Origin: CADCWN01 sp039810045
GTDB taxonomy: Bacteria; Chloroflexota; Chloroflexia; Thermomicrobiales; CADCWN01
Length of the DNA: 64,000 nucleotides
NCBI GenBank assembly: GCA_039810045.1
Contig: JBDHWF010000001.1
Location: forward strand, 24,096-88,095
Direction of reading: 5' to 3'
Every line of letters starts with the position of its first letter. Position 1 is the first letter of the stretch. The translations under genes and the position numbers were made by a program. Shown here piece after piece: positions 1 through 8,584 of the stretch. A model generated the notes under the pieces. That model had not been told where the DNA came from, did not search any database, and saw nothing but the letters and a program-made list of their open reading frames with translations.

Positions 1-75
1 TCACTCCAACTCGGTACCTATGAGGCAGAGATCAGTGATGGCAAACTCGTCGCTCGCTGGATCGGGAGTCAATAG
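1..75 (+). CDS. C-terminal end of an unknown protein (cut by window edge)
   Basis: Frame 1 is open from the first base to a TAG at 73-75 and encodes the last 24 residues of a protein (ending DGKLVARWIGSQ). A hairpin at 98-133 follows, which fits the end of a transcript. Too little is present to assign a family; the call as a gene end rests on the open frame and the following hairpin. Confidence 0.45.
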   Translation, partial: SLQLGTYEAEISDGKLVARWIGSQ

Positions 76-97
76 ATCCAGGGAAGCAGACGCCTAG

Positions 98-133
98 CCC
101 ACTGTACGCAATCGGGCAACTGCGTACAGTGGG
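98..133. terminator. Perfect 13-bp hairpin after the partial gene
   Basis: Arms 98-110 and 121-133 pair perfectly (CCCACTGTACGCA with its complement) around a 10-base loop. It lies between the stop of the left-edge gene and the 3' end of the opposing tRNA gene. There is no clear T-run on either side, so it may be an intrinsic-like terminator or an mRNA-end stabilising stem. Confidence 0.5.
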
Positions 134-269
134 GCCCAGCATTGTCCAGCCGTGAATAATCTAACGTTTTTCTCACAGGCCAATCCAGATTGGCCCATTC
201 TCACCTCTGCTAACGGCATTAAAAACGATGAGATTACGACATTCGTACTGGGTTGGGTTATTCGCGAGG

Positions 270-344
270 TGGAGCGGAAGACGGGGGTCGAACCCGCGAC
301 CTTCTCCTTGGCAAGGAGATGCTCTACCACTGAGCCACTTCCGC
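270..344 (-). tRNA. tRNA-Gly (anticodon GCC), CCA encoded
   Basis: Read on the minus strand, the sequence starts GCGGAAG and ends CTTCCGC, giving a perfect 7-bp acceptor stem. It has a D-arm with GGTAGAGC, the anticodon loop TTGCCAA with anticodon GCC, and the T-arm GGTTCGACCCC. The discriminator T at 273 is followed by an encoded CCA (270-272 on the plus strand). No other tRNA was recognised in the window. Confidence 0.96.
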
Positions 345-574
345 ATAAAGCTCAGCAATTGTAGTCAGCAGCGGCGTAACTGTCAAGAGTTTTGCAGGCG
401 GTGCCGCGAAACGCCCAGTCAGAAAAGTTGCAGATAGTACGGTATTACCGTATGATTGATCGCGGGGAATTAGGATGAGTGGGTCCAACCACTCACAGCG
501 GTTGGCAAAGGGGAACGCCACGCTGCGAAGTGCCATAGTCGTGCAACGAAGCGCGAGAAAATAGGGTCGAGACA

Positions 575-1933
575 ATGTTGGGCGTAGTAAGCACAGCGGT
601 TAGTTCCATCAGTGTCGCCGCTGGGCGAACGTTCCACTCACTGAAGAACCGCAACTATCGCCTCTACTGGATCGGTCAGGTCGTTTCGCTCAGTGGCACC
701 TGGATGCAGCGGATCGCCCAGGCGTGGCTGGTGCTGCAACTCACCCATTCGCCACTCGCCCTTGGCACAGTCACCGCCATGCAATTCACCCCAATTCTGA
801 TCTTCTCCCTCTTTGGTGGCGTCGTGGCTGACCGCGTCTCCAAGTGGCGCTTCCTCCTCTTCACGCAGTCGGTCATGGCGTTGCAGGCACTGACTTTAGC
901 GATCCTTGTCGCCAGCGGCCAGATTCATATCAGCCATCTCTACATTCTGGCCGCCATCCTTGGGATCGCCTCCGCGCTCGATGGGCCCTCACGGCAAGCA
1001 TTCGTCGTTGAACTCGTTGGAAAAGACGATCTCCCCAATGCTGTTGCCCTCAACTCCACGATTTTTAATACCTCGCGGATTATCGGCCCGGCAGCTGGTG
1101 GCGTACTGATCGCCACGGTGGGGATCGCTGGTTGCTTCTTCCTCAACTCCCTGAGCTTCCTGGGGGTGATCGGCGGCCTCTTGATGATGGACCCAACCCG
1201 CTTCTTCGCCGCCCCACCAGCGCGAGGCGGGCGCGTCCTCGGTCAGATCCGCGAAGGGCTCAGCTATGCCGTCACCACGCCAGACACCGCCCTACCGCTG
1301 ATCTTGATGGCAATTCTCGGCACCTTTGGTTACAACTTCACCGTGATCCTCCCACTGATCGCCGATAATGTGCTGAATCTCGGAGCGATTGGCTTTGGAG
1401 GCCTGACCACAGCGATGGGGGTTGGTTCGCTTGTCGCGGCGCTGGGAGTGGCCTATCAGGGCCGTGCCACCCGCAGGGTCTTGCTGATCGGGGCCGCCGG
1501 TTTCAGTCTGCTCCTCTTTCTCGTTGGGCTCTCCCATTGGTGGATCGTCACGGTACTCCTGCTTGTTTGCATGGGTTTTTGCAGTATCCTCTTTAGCGCC
1601 ACTGCCAGTACACGCCTGCAAACTGTCGCACCAAGCCAGCTACGCGGGCGGATCATGAGCATCTACCAGCTCCTCTTTGCCGGCACCACGCCGATTGGCA
1701 GTGTGGTCATCGGGGCGCTCGCCGAGAGGATGGGGGTGCAATGGGCAGTCGCCATCGTCGCCAGTATTTGTGGCCTCGGGGTCGGGGTCGGGCTGCTCTA
1801 TCTGAAAGGGCACGCCAATCAATTGCTGCCAGAGAAGGTTGGTATCAGCGTCGCAACCGAAGCAATGCCAGAGCCAGCCCCGCCGACGCCCACCCAGGCT
1901 GGCTCCACAGCAAGCGTGATAAGCGTGAAATAA
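575..1933 (+). CDS. MFS transporter (DHA3/EntS-like drug or siderophore exporter type)
   Basis: This 452-residue polytopic protein has about 12 hydrophobic segments. The N-terminal region with NRNYRLYWIGQVVSLSGTWMQ is typical of the MFS_3 / enterobactin-exporter-like branch. The loop between TM2 and TM3 has the MFS motif A form FGGVVADRVSKWR. The C-terminal 40 residues are a polar Pro/Thr-rich tail. These proteins are proton-coupled exporters of small molecules; the substrate here cannot be read. The ATG at 575 has a weak upstream AGGGTCGAGA. The gene stands alone, 109 bp before the UxaA-type gene. The family call is solid, the exporter role is inferred from the branch. Confidence 0.85.
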   Translation: MLGVVSTAVSSISVAAGRTFHSLKNRNYRLYWIGQVVSLSGTWMQRIAQAWLVLQLTHSPLALGTVTAMQFTPILIFSLFGGVVADRVSKWRFLLFTQSVMALQALTLAILVASGQIHISHLYILAAILGIASALDGPSRQAFVVELVGKDDLPNAVALNSTIFNTSRIIGPAAGGVLIATVGIAGCFFLNSLSFLGVIGGLLMMDPTRFFAAPPARGGRVLGQIREGLSYAVTTPDTALPLILMAILGTFGYNFTVILPLIADNVLNLGAIGFGGLTTAMGVGSLVAALGVAYQGRATRRVLLIGAAGFSLLLFLVGLSHWWIVTVLLLVCMGFCSILFSATASTRLQTVAPSQLRGRIMSIYQLLFAGTTPIGSVVIGALAERMGVQWAVAIVASICGLGVGVGLLYLKGHANQLLPEKVGISVATEAMPEPAPPTPTQAGSTASVISVK

Positions 1934-2042
1934 CCAACGCTGCCTGGGGCTGATCAAGTCCACACGCTCCCGCAAGTCACGCCATGGAGTAGCGGTGTAC
2001 AATAGACACCACTATCAGTGACCTTGCCAAGGAGACAGCGCG

Positions 2043-4760
2043 ATGACTGATCAACCAATCTACCCCTTACAAACTGTTGGCCGACTTCCCGTTCCAGAGG
2101 ACAACGTCGCGATTGCCACCCGTCGTCTGGATGCTGGCACAGTGATCGATGATGGTACGCAGCAGTACCAGATTGACTACACCATTTTGGAAGGGCACCG
2201 CTTTGCGATTGCGCCGATCGCCCCAGACGAAGCCCTGCTCTCCTGGGGGCTGCCGTTTGGCTATGCGCTCGGCCCAATCGCCCCTGGCAGCTACGTCCAC
2301 AATGCCAAAATCCTGAAAGCGCTCGCCACGCGTGGTCTCGACTTCACTCTACCCAGCACGCCAAACTTCCGCGATAATCCTTTGGAAGCGTTCCAACTCA
2401 ATCCAGCGACGTTTACGCCTGGCACACAGGTGCCGCGCCACCCCAATGCAGCAACACAAACGTTTCTCGGCTATCAGCGCGGTGCCGATCGCGGCGTTGG
2501 CACGCGCAACCATATCGTCATCCTCGGTGTCACCTCGCGCGTCGGCAGTTGGGTCAAAGCGCTTGAAGAACGCTTCCACAATGAAGCTGCTGGCCCAAAC
2601 TTCGATGGTGTTGTCGCCGTGGCCCACACCGAAGGTGGCAGCGCCGAACAACCAAACAATCTCGAACTCCTACTGCGCACCCTCGCAGGCTTCATCATCA
2701 ACCCGAACGTAGGGGCCGTACTTGTCGTTGACGATGGTTTGGGGCCAGTCACGGGGCGGATGGTACGCGAATGGATGCGCCAGCATCAGTATCCACTTGC
2801 TGCCGTCACCAGCCGTTTCGTCACGCTGCGCGAGAGTTTCGCTGCCGACCTTGACCTCGGCGCAGCCCTGATTCGCGAATGGCTCCCTCAGGTGGCCGCC
2901 ACAACTCGCACAGCCGCCCCACTCGGTGCGCTGAATATCGCCCTGCAATGTGGAGGGTCCGACGCCTTCTCCGGCGTTTCGGGCAATCCCCTGCTCGCCT
3001 GGGTCGCCCGCGAAGTCGTGCGCTACGGGGGGATCGCCAATCTCGCTGAAACCGATGAACTGATCGGGGCCGAGGCGTATGTGCTACAAAATGTCCGCGA
3101 CCTCGCCACGGCCCAAAAGTTCCTCGCCACGATTGAACGCTTCAAGGAGCGCGTGGCCTGGCATGGGCACACTGCTGAAGGGAACCCTTCGGGCGGCAAC
3201 AATTTCCGCGGCCTCTACAACATCGCCCTGAAATCGATTGGCGCAGCAGCGAAGAAGCACCCCGACATACGCCTCGATGCGGTGATTGACTACGGGGAAC
3301 GGGCGTTGCAACCGGGCTACTATTTCATGGATAGTCCGGGGAACGACCTGGAAAGTATCGCTGGACAGGTCGCTTCTGGCGCAAACCTGATCTACTTTGT
3401 TACGGGCAATGGCTCAATCACGAACTTTCCATTTGTCCCCACGATCAAGATTGTGACCACCAGTGAGCGGTTCCGCCTGTTATCACGCGATATGGATGTC
3501 AATGCTGGCGAATATCTGGATGGCGTGCCGATGGACGACCTCGGTGCACGCACCTTCGCCCTGACCACCCGCGTTGCCGCTGGCGAACGGACGGTCGGGG
3601 AACGGGCAGGCCACGCGCAGGTCTCAATCTGGCGCGATTGGCGGCAGACCGACTACAGTAATCTGGCCGATCTACAAGCGGCACCCGCCCCACCAGGAAA
3701 GCCCCTACCAATTCAGCCCCTGCCGGCGACTGACCCATTGCTCCAAACAACCTTCGAAGCGATCAACACGCCAGAAGGCCCAGCAGTAGATCAACTGGGC
3801 CTGGTTCTACCAACCAGCCTTTGCTCCGGGCAAATCGCCAGCCAGATCGCCCGCCTGTTGAACGACCAGCAAGTGGGGTCTGGCTACCTCTCACGCTATG
3901 TCGCCCTGCCCCACACTGAGGGCTGTGGAGTCTCCTCTGGTTCCTCGGAAATGCTCTACACCCGCACCCTGATCGGCTACCTGCGTAGCCCATTGGTCGG
4001 TCGCGCCCTGCTCCTTGAACACGGTTGTGAGAAGACGCATAACGACTTTGTGCGCCATGCGCTGAGTGAAGCAGGCGTGAACCTTGATCGCTTCGGCTGG
4101 GCCAGTATCCAACTCGATGGCGGTATTGCGGCGGTGACGCAGAAAGCAATGCAGTGGTTTGCTGATGCACTCGCCGACGCTGGCCCACGCACCTACACCA
4201 GCGCTGGATTAGCGGCGCTCTCCATTGGCCTCACCGTCCAGGGAGCAGTCGAAGCAGCATTAGCCTCCGCCTATGCCCAACTCGCCCGCCTGATCGTCAC
4301 GGCGGGCGGTACGGTCGTTATCCCGCAGAACTCCCCACTCCTCACTGACCCACAGTTTTGTCAGGAAACCTTTGCGACGGATAAGCTCGCTCCATCGCTT
4401 GATTATGGTGAATTTGTCGCCCAGCCAGGGTTACAGATTATGGCAACACCAACCAAACATTGGGTCGAAACGCTCACCGGGCTTGGCGCGACTGGTATCG
4501 ACATGGTGCTGACCCAGATCACTGAACGCCCGGCACAGGCACACCGCCTGGTACCAGTGCTCCAGGTTGGCATAGCGCAGCCTGCCACCGACCATTACGC
4601 CGCTGACCTTGATCTGCTGCTAACGCCAGGGGGTGATTGGCCTGCTGCCCTCTTGGGGGCGATTCTGACTGTGGCGAATCGCACCGCTATGCCCAAACTC
4701 AATCTGCGCGGTAACACCGACTTCCAGTTCACCAGGGGACTGCTTGGCGTTTCGATGTAA
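2043..4760 (+). CDS. UxaA-family sugar-acid dehydratase with SAF domain and a second, C-terminal UxaA core
   Basis: This family dehydrates aldonates or aldarates (altronate, galactarate) to 2-keto-3-deoxy acids. The 905 residues are much longer than the usual ~500. Residues ~15-95 look like the SAF domain. From ~143 (GADRGVGTRNH) runs the UxaA core and C-terminal domain, including ALQCGGSDAFSG, MDSPGND and DMDVNAGE. From ~586 a second core begins with PTSLCSGQ, HTEGCG and EHGCE. The first core has lost these cysteines (HTEGGS, DDGLG), so the metal site probably sits in the second. An AAGGAG lies 7 bases before the ATG. The lipoprotein and MDR dehydrogenase genes follow closely. UxaA-like genes also occur in the Campylobacter fucose locus, so L-fuconate or another aldonate is a plausible substrate (inference). 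Confidence 0.85.
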   Translation: MTDQPIYPLQTVGRLPVPEDNVAIATRRLDAGTVIDDGTQQYQIDYTILEGHRFAIAPIAPDEALLSWGLPFGYALGPIAPGSYVHNAKILKALATRGLDFTLPSTPNFRDNPLEAFQLNPATFTPGTQVPRHPNAATQTFLGYQRGADRGVGTRNHIVILGVTSRVGSWVKALEERFHNEAAGPNFDGVVAVAHTEGGSAEQPNNLELLLRTLAGFIINPNVGAVLVVDDGLGPVTGRMVREWMRQHQYPLAAVTSRFVTLRESFAADLDLGAALIREWLPQVAATTRTAAPLGALNIALQCGGSDAFSGVSGNPLLAWVAREVVRYGGIANLAETDELIGAEAYVLQNVRDLATAQKFLATIERFKERVAWHGHTAEGNPSGGNNFRGLYNIALKSIGAAAKKHPDIRLDAVIDYGERALQPGYYFMDSPGNDLESIAGQVASGANLIYFVTGNGSITNFPFVPTIKIVTTSERFRLLSRDMDVNAGEYLDGVPMDDLGARTFALTTRVAAGERTVGERAGHAQVSIWRDWRQTDYSNLADLQAAPAPPGKPLPIQPLPATDPLLQTTFEAINTPEGPAVDQLGLVLPTSLCSGQIASQIARLLNDQQVGSGYLSRYVALPHTEGCGVSSGSSEMLYTRTLIGYLRSPLVGRALLLEHGCEKTHNDFVRHALSEAGVNLDRFGWASIQLDGGIAAVTQKAMQWFADALADAGPRTYTSAGLAALSIGLTVQGAVEAALASAYAQLARLIVTAGGTVVIPQNSPLLTDPQFCQETFATDKLAPSLDYGEFVAQPGLQIMATPTKHWVETLTGLGATGIDMVLTQITERPAQAHRLVPVLQVGIAQPATDHYAADLDLLLTPGGDWPAALLGAILTVANRTAMPKLNLRGNTDFQFTRGLLGVSM

Positions 4761-4775
4761 GGAGAAGCGTTCATC

Positions 4776-5069
4776 ATGATTCAGCGACATCGCTTGCTCG
4801 TGCTCACCATGATCCTGTTCGGCGCGCTGGCCCTGGTGCTGAGTGGTTGCGGCACTAACGGCCCCAAAAGCGTCAAAGGCACCGTTGTTGCGGTTGATGC
4901 TGCGGCCAAGACCTTCAGCATTCAGGGCACAGACGGCAAGAAATACGATTTCAAAGCAGGGAGTGGCGTTGATCTCGCTCATGTGAAAGAACATATGGAC
5001 GAAAAGGCGCAGATCGAAGTGACCTACACTGGGAGTACGCCACCGTACGATGCGAGTGCTGCCCATTGA
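4776..5069 (+). CDS. Small lipoprotein (97 aa), probable OB-fold-like domain
   Basis: The N-terminus is a lipoprotein signal: positively charged start, a hydrophobic stretch, and the lipobox LSGC at about residues 22-25. The mature part of about 70 residues contains VKGTVVAVDAAAKTFSI, resembling small beta-barrel domains that follow the pattern G-V-D-x-F-x-V. An AAGGAG lies just after the stop of the upstream gene. The stop codon overlaps the TTG start of the downstream dehydrogenase. Function unknown. Membrane anchoring follows from the signal; the fold is only a guess. Confidence 0.75.
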   Translation: MIQRHRLLVLTMILFGALALVLSGCGTNGPKSVKGTVVAVDAAAKTFSIQGTDGKKYDFKAGSGVDLAHVKEHMDEKAQIEVTYTGSTPPYDASAAH

Positions 5070-6004
5070 CGTCTGAAACGGCAAGCGCTCTGCTCTTGCA
5101 AGGGCCAGGGCAACTGGCGTGGATCACCACGCCGCTGCCCGCCGTCAACGCCGATGAGATCCAGGTCGAGACCAAAGCCGGGGCGATCAGTAGTGGTACC
5201 GAACTGCCCCAATTTTGTGGGCGATCACGCAATGTCGCGGCACCTCAATACCCCAAGATGACTGGCTACGAGAGTGTGGGGATCGTCACCGCCACTGGCG
5301 CTACCGTTGCTGGCTTATCTGTCGGGACACGGGTTGTGGCAACCTACGGTCATCGCACGCGGGCGGTTATCTCCGCCACCAAAGCCATCGCCATTCCCGA
5401 TGAGATCCGCAACCCCGCCGCGTTGCTACTGATCCTCAGTGGCGATGTAGCGACTGGTATTGCGAAACTCGGCAGTCAGCCACCCCCATCAGTGCTGATC
5501 ACGGGAGCAGGCACGATTGGCCTACTCGCCATCTTTGTGCTGGCGGCGCGGGGCACGCCAATGATTGATGTAGTTGAGCCAGACCCCCAACGTCGCGCCC
5601 TGGCGCTGGCGTTTGGCGCGCGCCTCGCCGTAGCCCCCGCGAATGCCGTCAGACTGGAGAACACTTACGCCGCTGGAGTCGAATGTTCAAGTCTCGATGC
5701 GGCTTTCAGGCTCTTGCAGCAACGATTACAACCACACGCCCGCCTTTGCGTCCTGTCCGACGGTAATCGCGAACCACTCACCCTCACGCCACACTTTCAC
5801 GAACGGCAATTGACGGTTATCGGCTCCAGCGATTGCCCCGATTACCACGTCCACGCTCGCTGGTATTTCCCGCTGGCTGCCCGCCACCAGAACACCCTGG
5901 AACAACTCTTCGACTTACAGATTGCTGCCAGCGAACTGCCGCAAACATTCGCCGATCTCGCGGCGGGCAATCTTGCGGCAGTCAAGGTGCTGATACACTA
6001 CTGA
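5066..6004 (+). CDS. Medium-chain dehydrogenase/reductase lacking the catalytic zinc ligands
   Basis: This 312-residue MDR protein has the N-terminal GroES-like fold and the NAD(P)-binding motif GAGTIGLLA near residue 150. In zinc alcohol dehydrogenases a Cys and a Gly-His-Glu motif hold the catalytic zinc. Here the corresponding segments read AISSGTE and TGYESVG, so Cys and His are both replaced, and the four-cysteine structural zinc lobe is absent. GYE is also seen in BchC-like members, but no pigment genes are nearby. The start is a TTG at 5066 overlapping the TGA of the lipoprotein gene (TTGA), which suggests translational coupling. Its 3' end overlaps the opposing hydrolase gene by 7 bases. 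Probably an oxidoreductase of unknown substrate. Confidence 0.78.
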   Translation: MTSETASALLLQGPGQLAWITTPLPAVNADEIQVETKAGAISSGTELPQFCGRSRNVAAPQYPKMTGYESVGIVTATGATVAGLSVGTRVVATYGHRTRAVISATKAIAIPDEIRNPAALLLILSGDVATGIAKLGSQPPPSVLITGAGTIGLLAIFVLAARGTPMIDVVEPDPQRRALALAFGARLAVAPANAVRLENTYAAGVECSSLDAAFRLLQQRLQPHARLCVLSDGNREPLTLTPHFHERQLTVIGSSDCPDYHVHARWYFPLAARHQNTLEQLFDLQIAASELPQTFADLAAGNLAAVKVLIHY

Positions 6005-7056
6005 GGGCGTGGAGGAACCTCCACGCCGGCGATCTCGGCCACCATCTGGAAGAACTGCTGCTTGCGGGGTGTATTGATCCCCCAATTTACTGGCACTAAT
6101 TGGTAGCCTTCAACATAGTCGGAGTGCGCTCCAGCACCACCAACCCCTTCGCCAGGGTCAAAATAGCCCCATGAGGCATGATTCACCACGGCGACTGCAA
6201 AGTTGTTTTCTTCCTGATCAAAGGCGAAGTGGTCATCTTCATTGAAGACAATCGGCATCGGACGATAGCTTGGCAACGCCCGTGTTTGCGCGATCATCTC
6301 GGCGATAAATGCGGGGTCGGTCACGCCATTGCCATGCAGCAATAAGAAGTCGGACGCAGCGACGACGGCATCAGTGGGGACTGACCGCCCGCGAAAGCTG
6401 GTGCCAACGAGCAGCCGCCGTGAATCCGCCGTGATCTCCTTTGCAACCAGGATCAGTTCGTGTACCCGCGCTGGCTGCAAAATCTCATGCTCATAGTGTG
6501 GCACATCACACTCGTTGTTGATCTCCAGCAGCAGATTCTCCCAACCACCTGCCAGCAACCAGCGCACCGTTTCCGCAACCGCCCGCTGGACAGCCGCTTC
6601 GTCCGCCAATCGCTCATCCTGGCCGAAGTAAAAGCAGCCCACAATCACGACCATGCCCAGTTGATCGGCAAGGTCGAGAATCTGCCGCAAACGCTCCATG
6701 AACTCAGCCCGCAAATCTCCTTCAGCGGTGTAGGCGCTATTGTCCCACGGCTGCGCCTTGCTATAGCCTTCGGGCGAACCACCTTGCAAATTCACCGTAA
6801 TCCCCAATAGCCCATATTGGCGATAGATGGGCAGCATCGCCAGAAACTCTTGCAGATTCCGCTCGGGATCCCACTTGTTCGTATCAGGATAACGCCAGCG
6901 GTCACGCGTGGCGGGGTTCAGATCGTCAAAGGTAGCCTGCACCATCCGCGAGTTCAGCAGTAAGCCCTCAACCCGCTGCCCGCGCCAGTGGCGTCCGGCA
7001 TAGGTCGGGCGACCATCGATCAGGAAATCCTCACCAACAATCGTTACCTGGGTCAT
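5998..7056 (-). CDS. Cytoplasmic GH5-like glycoside hydrolase (cellulase-fold)
   Basis: The predicted (beta/alpha)8 protein of 352 residues has LLEINNECD, matching the Asn-Glu acid/base motif of clan GH-A enzymes. A second Glu lies in PIVFNEDD and is the expected nucleophile. There is no signal peptide, so it would act on imported oligosaccharides. The frame is open 28 codons further upstream, but the ATG at 7056 has AGGGAAGG just before it and leads directly into the conserved VTIVGEDFLIDG region, so this start was chosen. A hairpin separates it from pepC upstream. Exact substrate and subfamily cannot be read. Confidence 0.75.
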   Translation of the reverse strand: MTQVTIVGEDFLIDGRPTYAGRHWRGQRVEGLLLNSRMVQATFDDLNPATRDRWRYPDTNKWDPERNLQEFLAMLPIYRQYGLLGITVNLQGGSPEGYSKAQPWDNSAYTAEGDLRAEFMERLRQILDLADQLGMVVIVGCFYFGQDERLADEAAVQRAVAETVRWLLAGGWENLLLEINNECDVPHYEHEILQPARVHELILVAKEITADSRRLLVGTSFRGRSVPTDAVVAASDFLLLHGNGVTDPAFIAEMIAQTRALPSYRPMPIVFNEDDHFAFDQEENNFAVAVVNHASWGYFDPGEGVGGAGAHSDYVEGYQLVPVNWGINTPRKQQFFQMVAEIAGVEVPPRPQ

Positions 7057-7105
7057 TGCACACCTTCCCTGAATACTATCACCAAGCCTGCTCAGGAGAA
7101 GCAAA

Positions 7106-7134
7106 GGGGCTGACAGGCAATACCTGTCAGCCCC
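7106..7134 (-). terminator. 12-bp perfect hairpin downstream of pepC
   Basis: Arms 7106-7117 and 7123-7134 (GGGGCTGACAGG) pair perfectly around a 5-base loop. On the minus strand the stem is followed by TTTGCTTC. It lies between the pepC stop (7146) and the start of the hydrolase gene (7056), so it should end or attenuate pepC transcription. Confidence 0.75.
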
Positions 7135-7145
7135 TGCCAAAAATC

Positions 7146-8513
7146 TTACCGCGCCAGTGCGCCCATCGGGTCCCAGGCAGGGAGGACAATCGGCTCCTGC
7201 TCCAGGGCTGCTTGCAACTCAGCGGGAAGCAATTCTTTCCGGGCGGCGATCTCGAATGTGTATTGGTCGAACCAGGAGTCGTTCATCGTATAGAACCCCT
7301 TCTGGCCGTTTTCCTCGCCCCAGGAATTTTCAACACGCCAGCGGCGAACCTGACCATCGACCAGATCGACCCCGGTAAAGAGCATCGCGTGAGTCATCTG
7401 GGTTTCGTGGTAATCCAGGCGTGCGGCTTTGTCCTGCGTATAGCCTTCACCATAGATCGCGGCATAGTCGAGCAGCGCAGCGTCCCAAAGGCCCAGTTTA
7501 CGCTCCATCTGCTTACCCACATCGCAGCCAAACCAGACCGGCTCCCCACCGACAATGACCTGTTGCGCGATCGCTTTCATCAGATCGATCTCGATGTTCA
7601 AGTATTTCACGATCCCACCACCAACTACGTTGCCAAGATATTCGACTGTGAAAGTATGCCCGGTCGGGCTAGTCTGCCGTGGGTCATGCACCAGGCAAAC
7701 ATATTCGTCGATTGGCACCGTGATGTATGCCGCTGCAAACTCCTGTGGCGTTGTCTCCTGATCGCGGTGGAACTGCCCATCCTGGTCCGTCCACTGCCAG
7801 GTGAACCGTGCTGGTGGTGTGCCCAGGTGAATGCAAAGCATTCGGTAGATCGTTCGCAGCAAGGTTTCTTTCCGCTCCGTCAGCGCGGCAGTATCAGCGC
7901 CCTGCGCGTGGAGTGCGCGCAATTCCTGCGCCCCTTCGCGCAGTTTCGCTCGCAACAGGCTATTCATCGTGCGCGTTTCGGACGAACTCTGCGTCTCGGG
8001 CATCACCGCTTTCGGCACTACGCCGTGCTTTTTCACCAGATTGATGAACATATTCCACTGTCCACCGTCTTCAACCGGGCGATCCAGCAGGAAGCTAACA
8101 GTGCGATCGTCCAGTGGGCGGTCAGCAGTCTCAATAATCGCTTCGTAGAAATAGTTGGCTCGCTCAAATTTATCCCAGAACATCATGTAGTTCTGGCTGA
8201 ACTCAAAATCTTTCAGGCCCATCTTCTGCATCGCACCGGCCCGGAACAGGTTGAGGCCAGCAAAGAGCCAGCAACGACCAGTCTGCTTCTGATTCGTCAC
8301 CGCCCAATCGTCGAGCTTGTGCGAAAAGGTGTGGGCGCTTTCCACCACTACTGCATGATTAAGCGCCACCGTGTTAATCGCCGTGCCAACGACGGCATTC
8401 TGGGCAATCGTATTGGCGCGGTTCGCAGCGAACTCATCGCGTAATGTCGCCAGATAGTCTGCTGATACTGCGCCCGCTTCGCTCGTCTGCGGTCGGGTCT
8501 CAAACGTGACCAT
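7146..8513 (-). CDS. pepC: Aminopeptidase C / bleomycin hydrolase family (C1B cysteine peptidase)
   Basis: The 455-residue length and domain order match PepC, a cytosolic papain-fold aminopeptidase. The catalytic Cys lies in QKQTGRCWLFAGLN (residues ~95-108). The catalytic His is in THAMLFTGVD and the Asn in RVENSWGEENG near the C-terminus. Bacterial members form hexameric barrels and trim peptides from the N-terminus. The start has AAGGAGG at good spacing. The gene is 71 bases downstream of the SDR gene of the fucose-type operon and in the same direction, so it may be read through, though its function is general peptide turnover. Confidence 0.93.
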   Translation of the reverse strand: MVTFETRPQTSEAGAVSADYLATLRDEFAANRANTIAQNAVVGTAINTVALNHAVVVESAHTFSHKLDDWAVTNQKQTGRCWLFAGLNLFRAGAMQKMGLKDFEFSQNYMMFWDKFERANYFYEAIIETADRPLDDRTVSFLLDRPVEDGGQWNMFINLVKKHGVVPKAVMPETQSSSETRTMNSLLRAKLREGAQELRALHAQGADTAALTERKETLLRTIYRMLCIHLGTPPARFTWQWTDQDGQFHRDQETTPQEFAAAYITVPIDEYVCLVHDPRQTSPTGHTFTVEYLGNVVGGGIVKYLNIEIDLMKAIAQQVIVGGEPVWFGCDVGKQMERKLGLWDAALLDYAAIYGEGYTQDKAARLDYHETQMTHAMLFTGVDLVDGQVRRWRVENSWGEENGQKGFYTMNDSWFDQYTFEIAARKELLPAELQAALEQEPIVLPAWDPMGALAR

Positions 8514-8584
8514 GCTACGTCCTCCTTACTGCATTGTTGTACCGAACGTTAGCCCTACTCTAACATGAATCAGCGCCGCTGCCA

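Noticed and set aside
5066..6004. Assignment of the MDR protein as BchC (bacteriochlorophyll synthesis)
   Set aside because: The GYE motif is shared, but no pigment genes are present and the neighbours point to sugar metabolism.
7056..8444. 462-codon open frame on the plus strand
   Set aside because: It is the antisense shadow of pepC, has no family features and no SD; the minus-strand gene has complete catalytic motifs.
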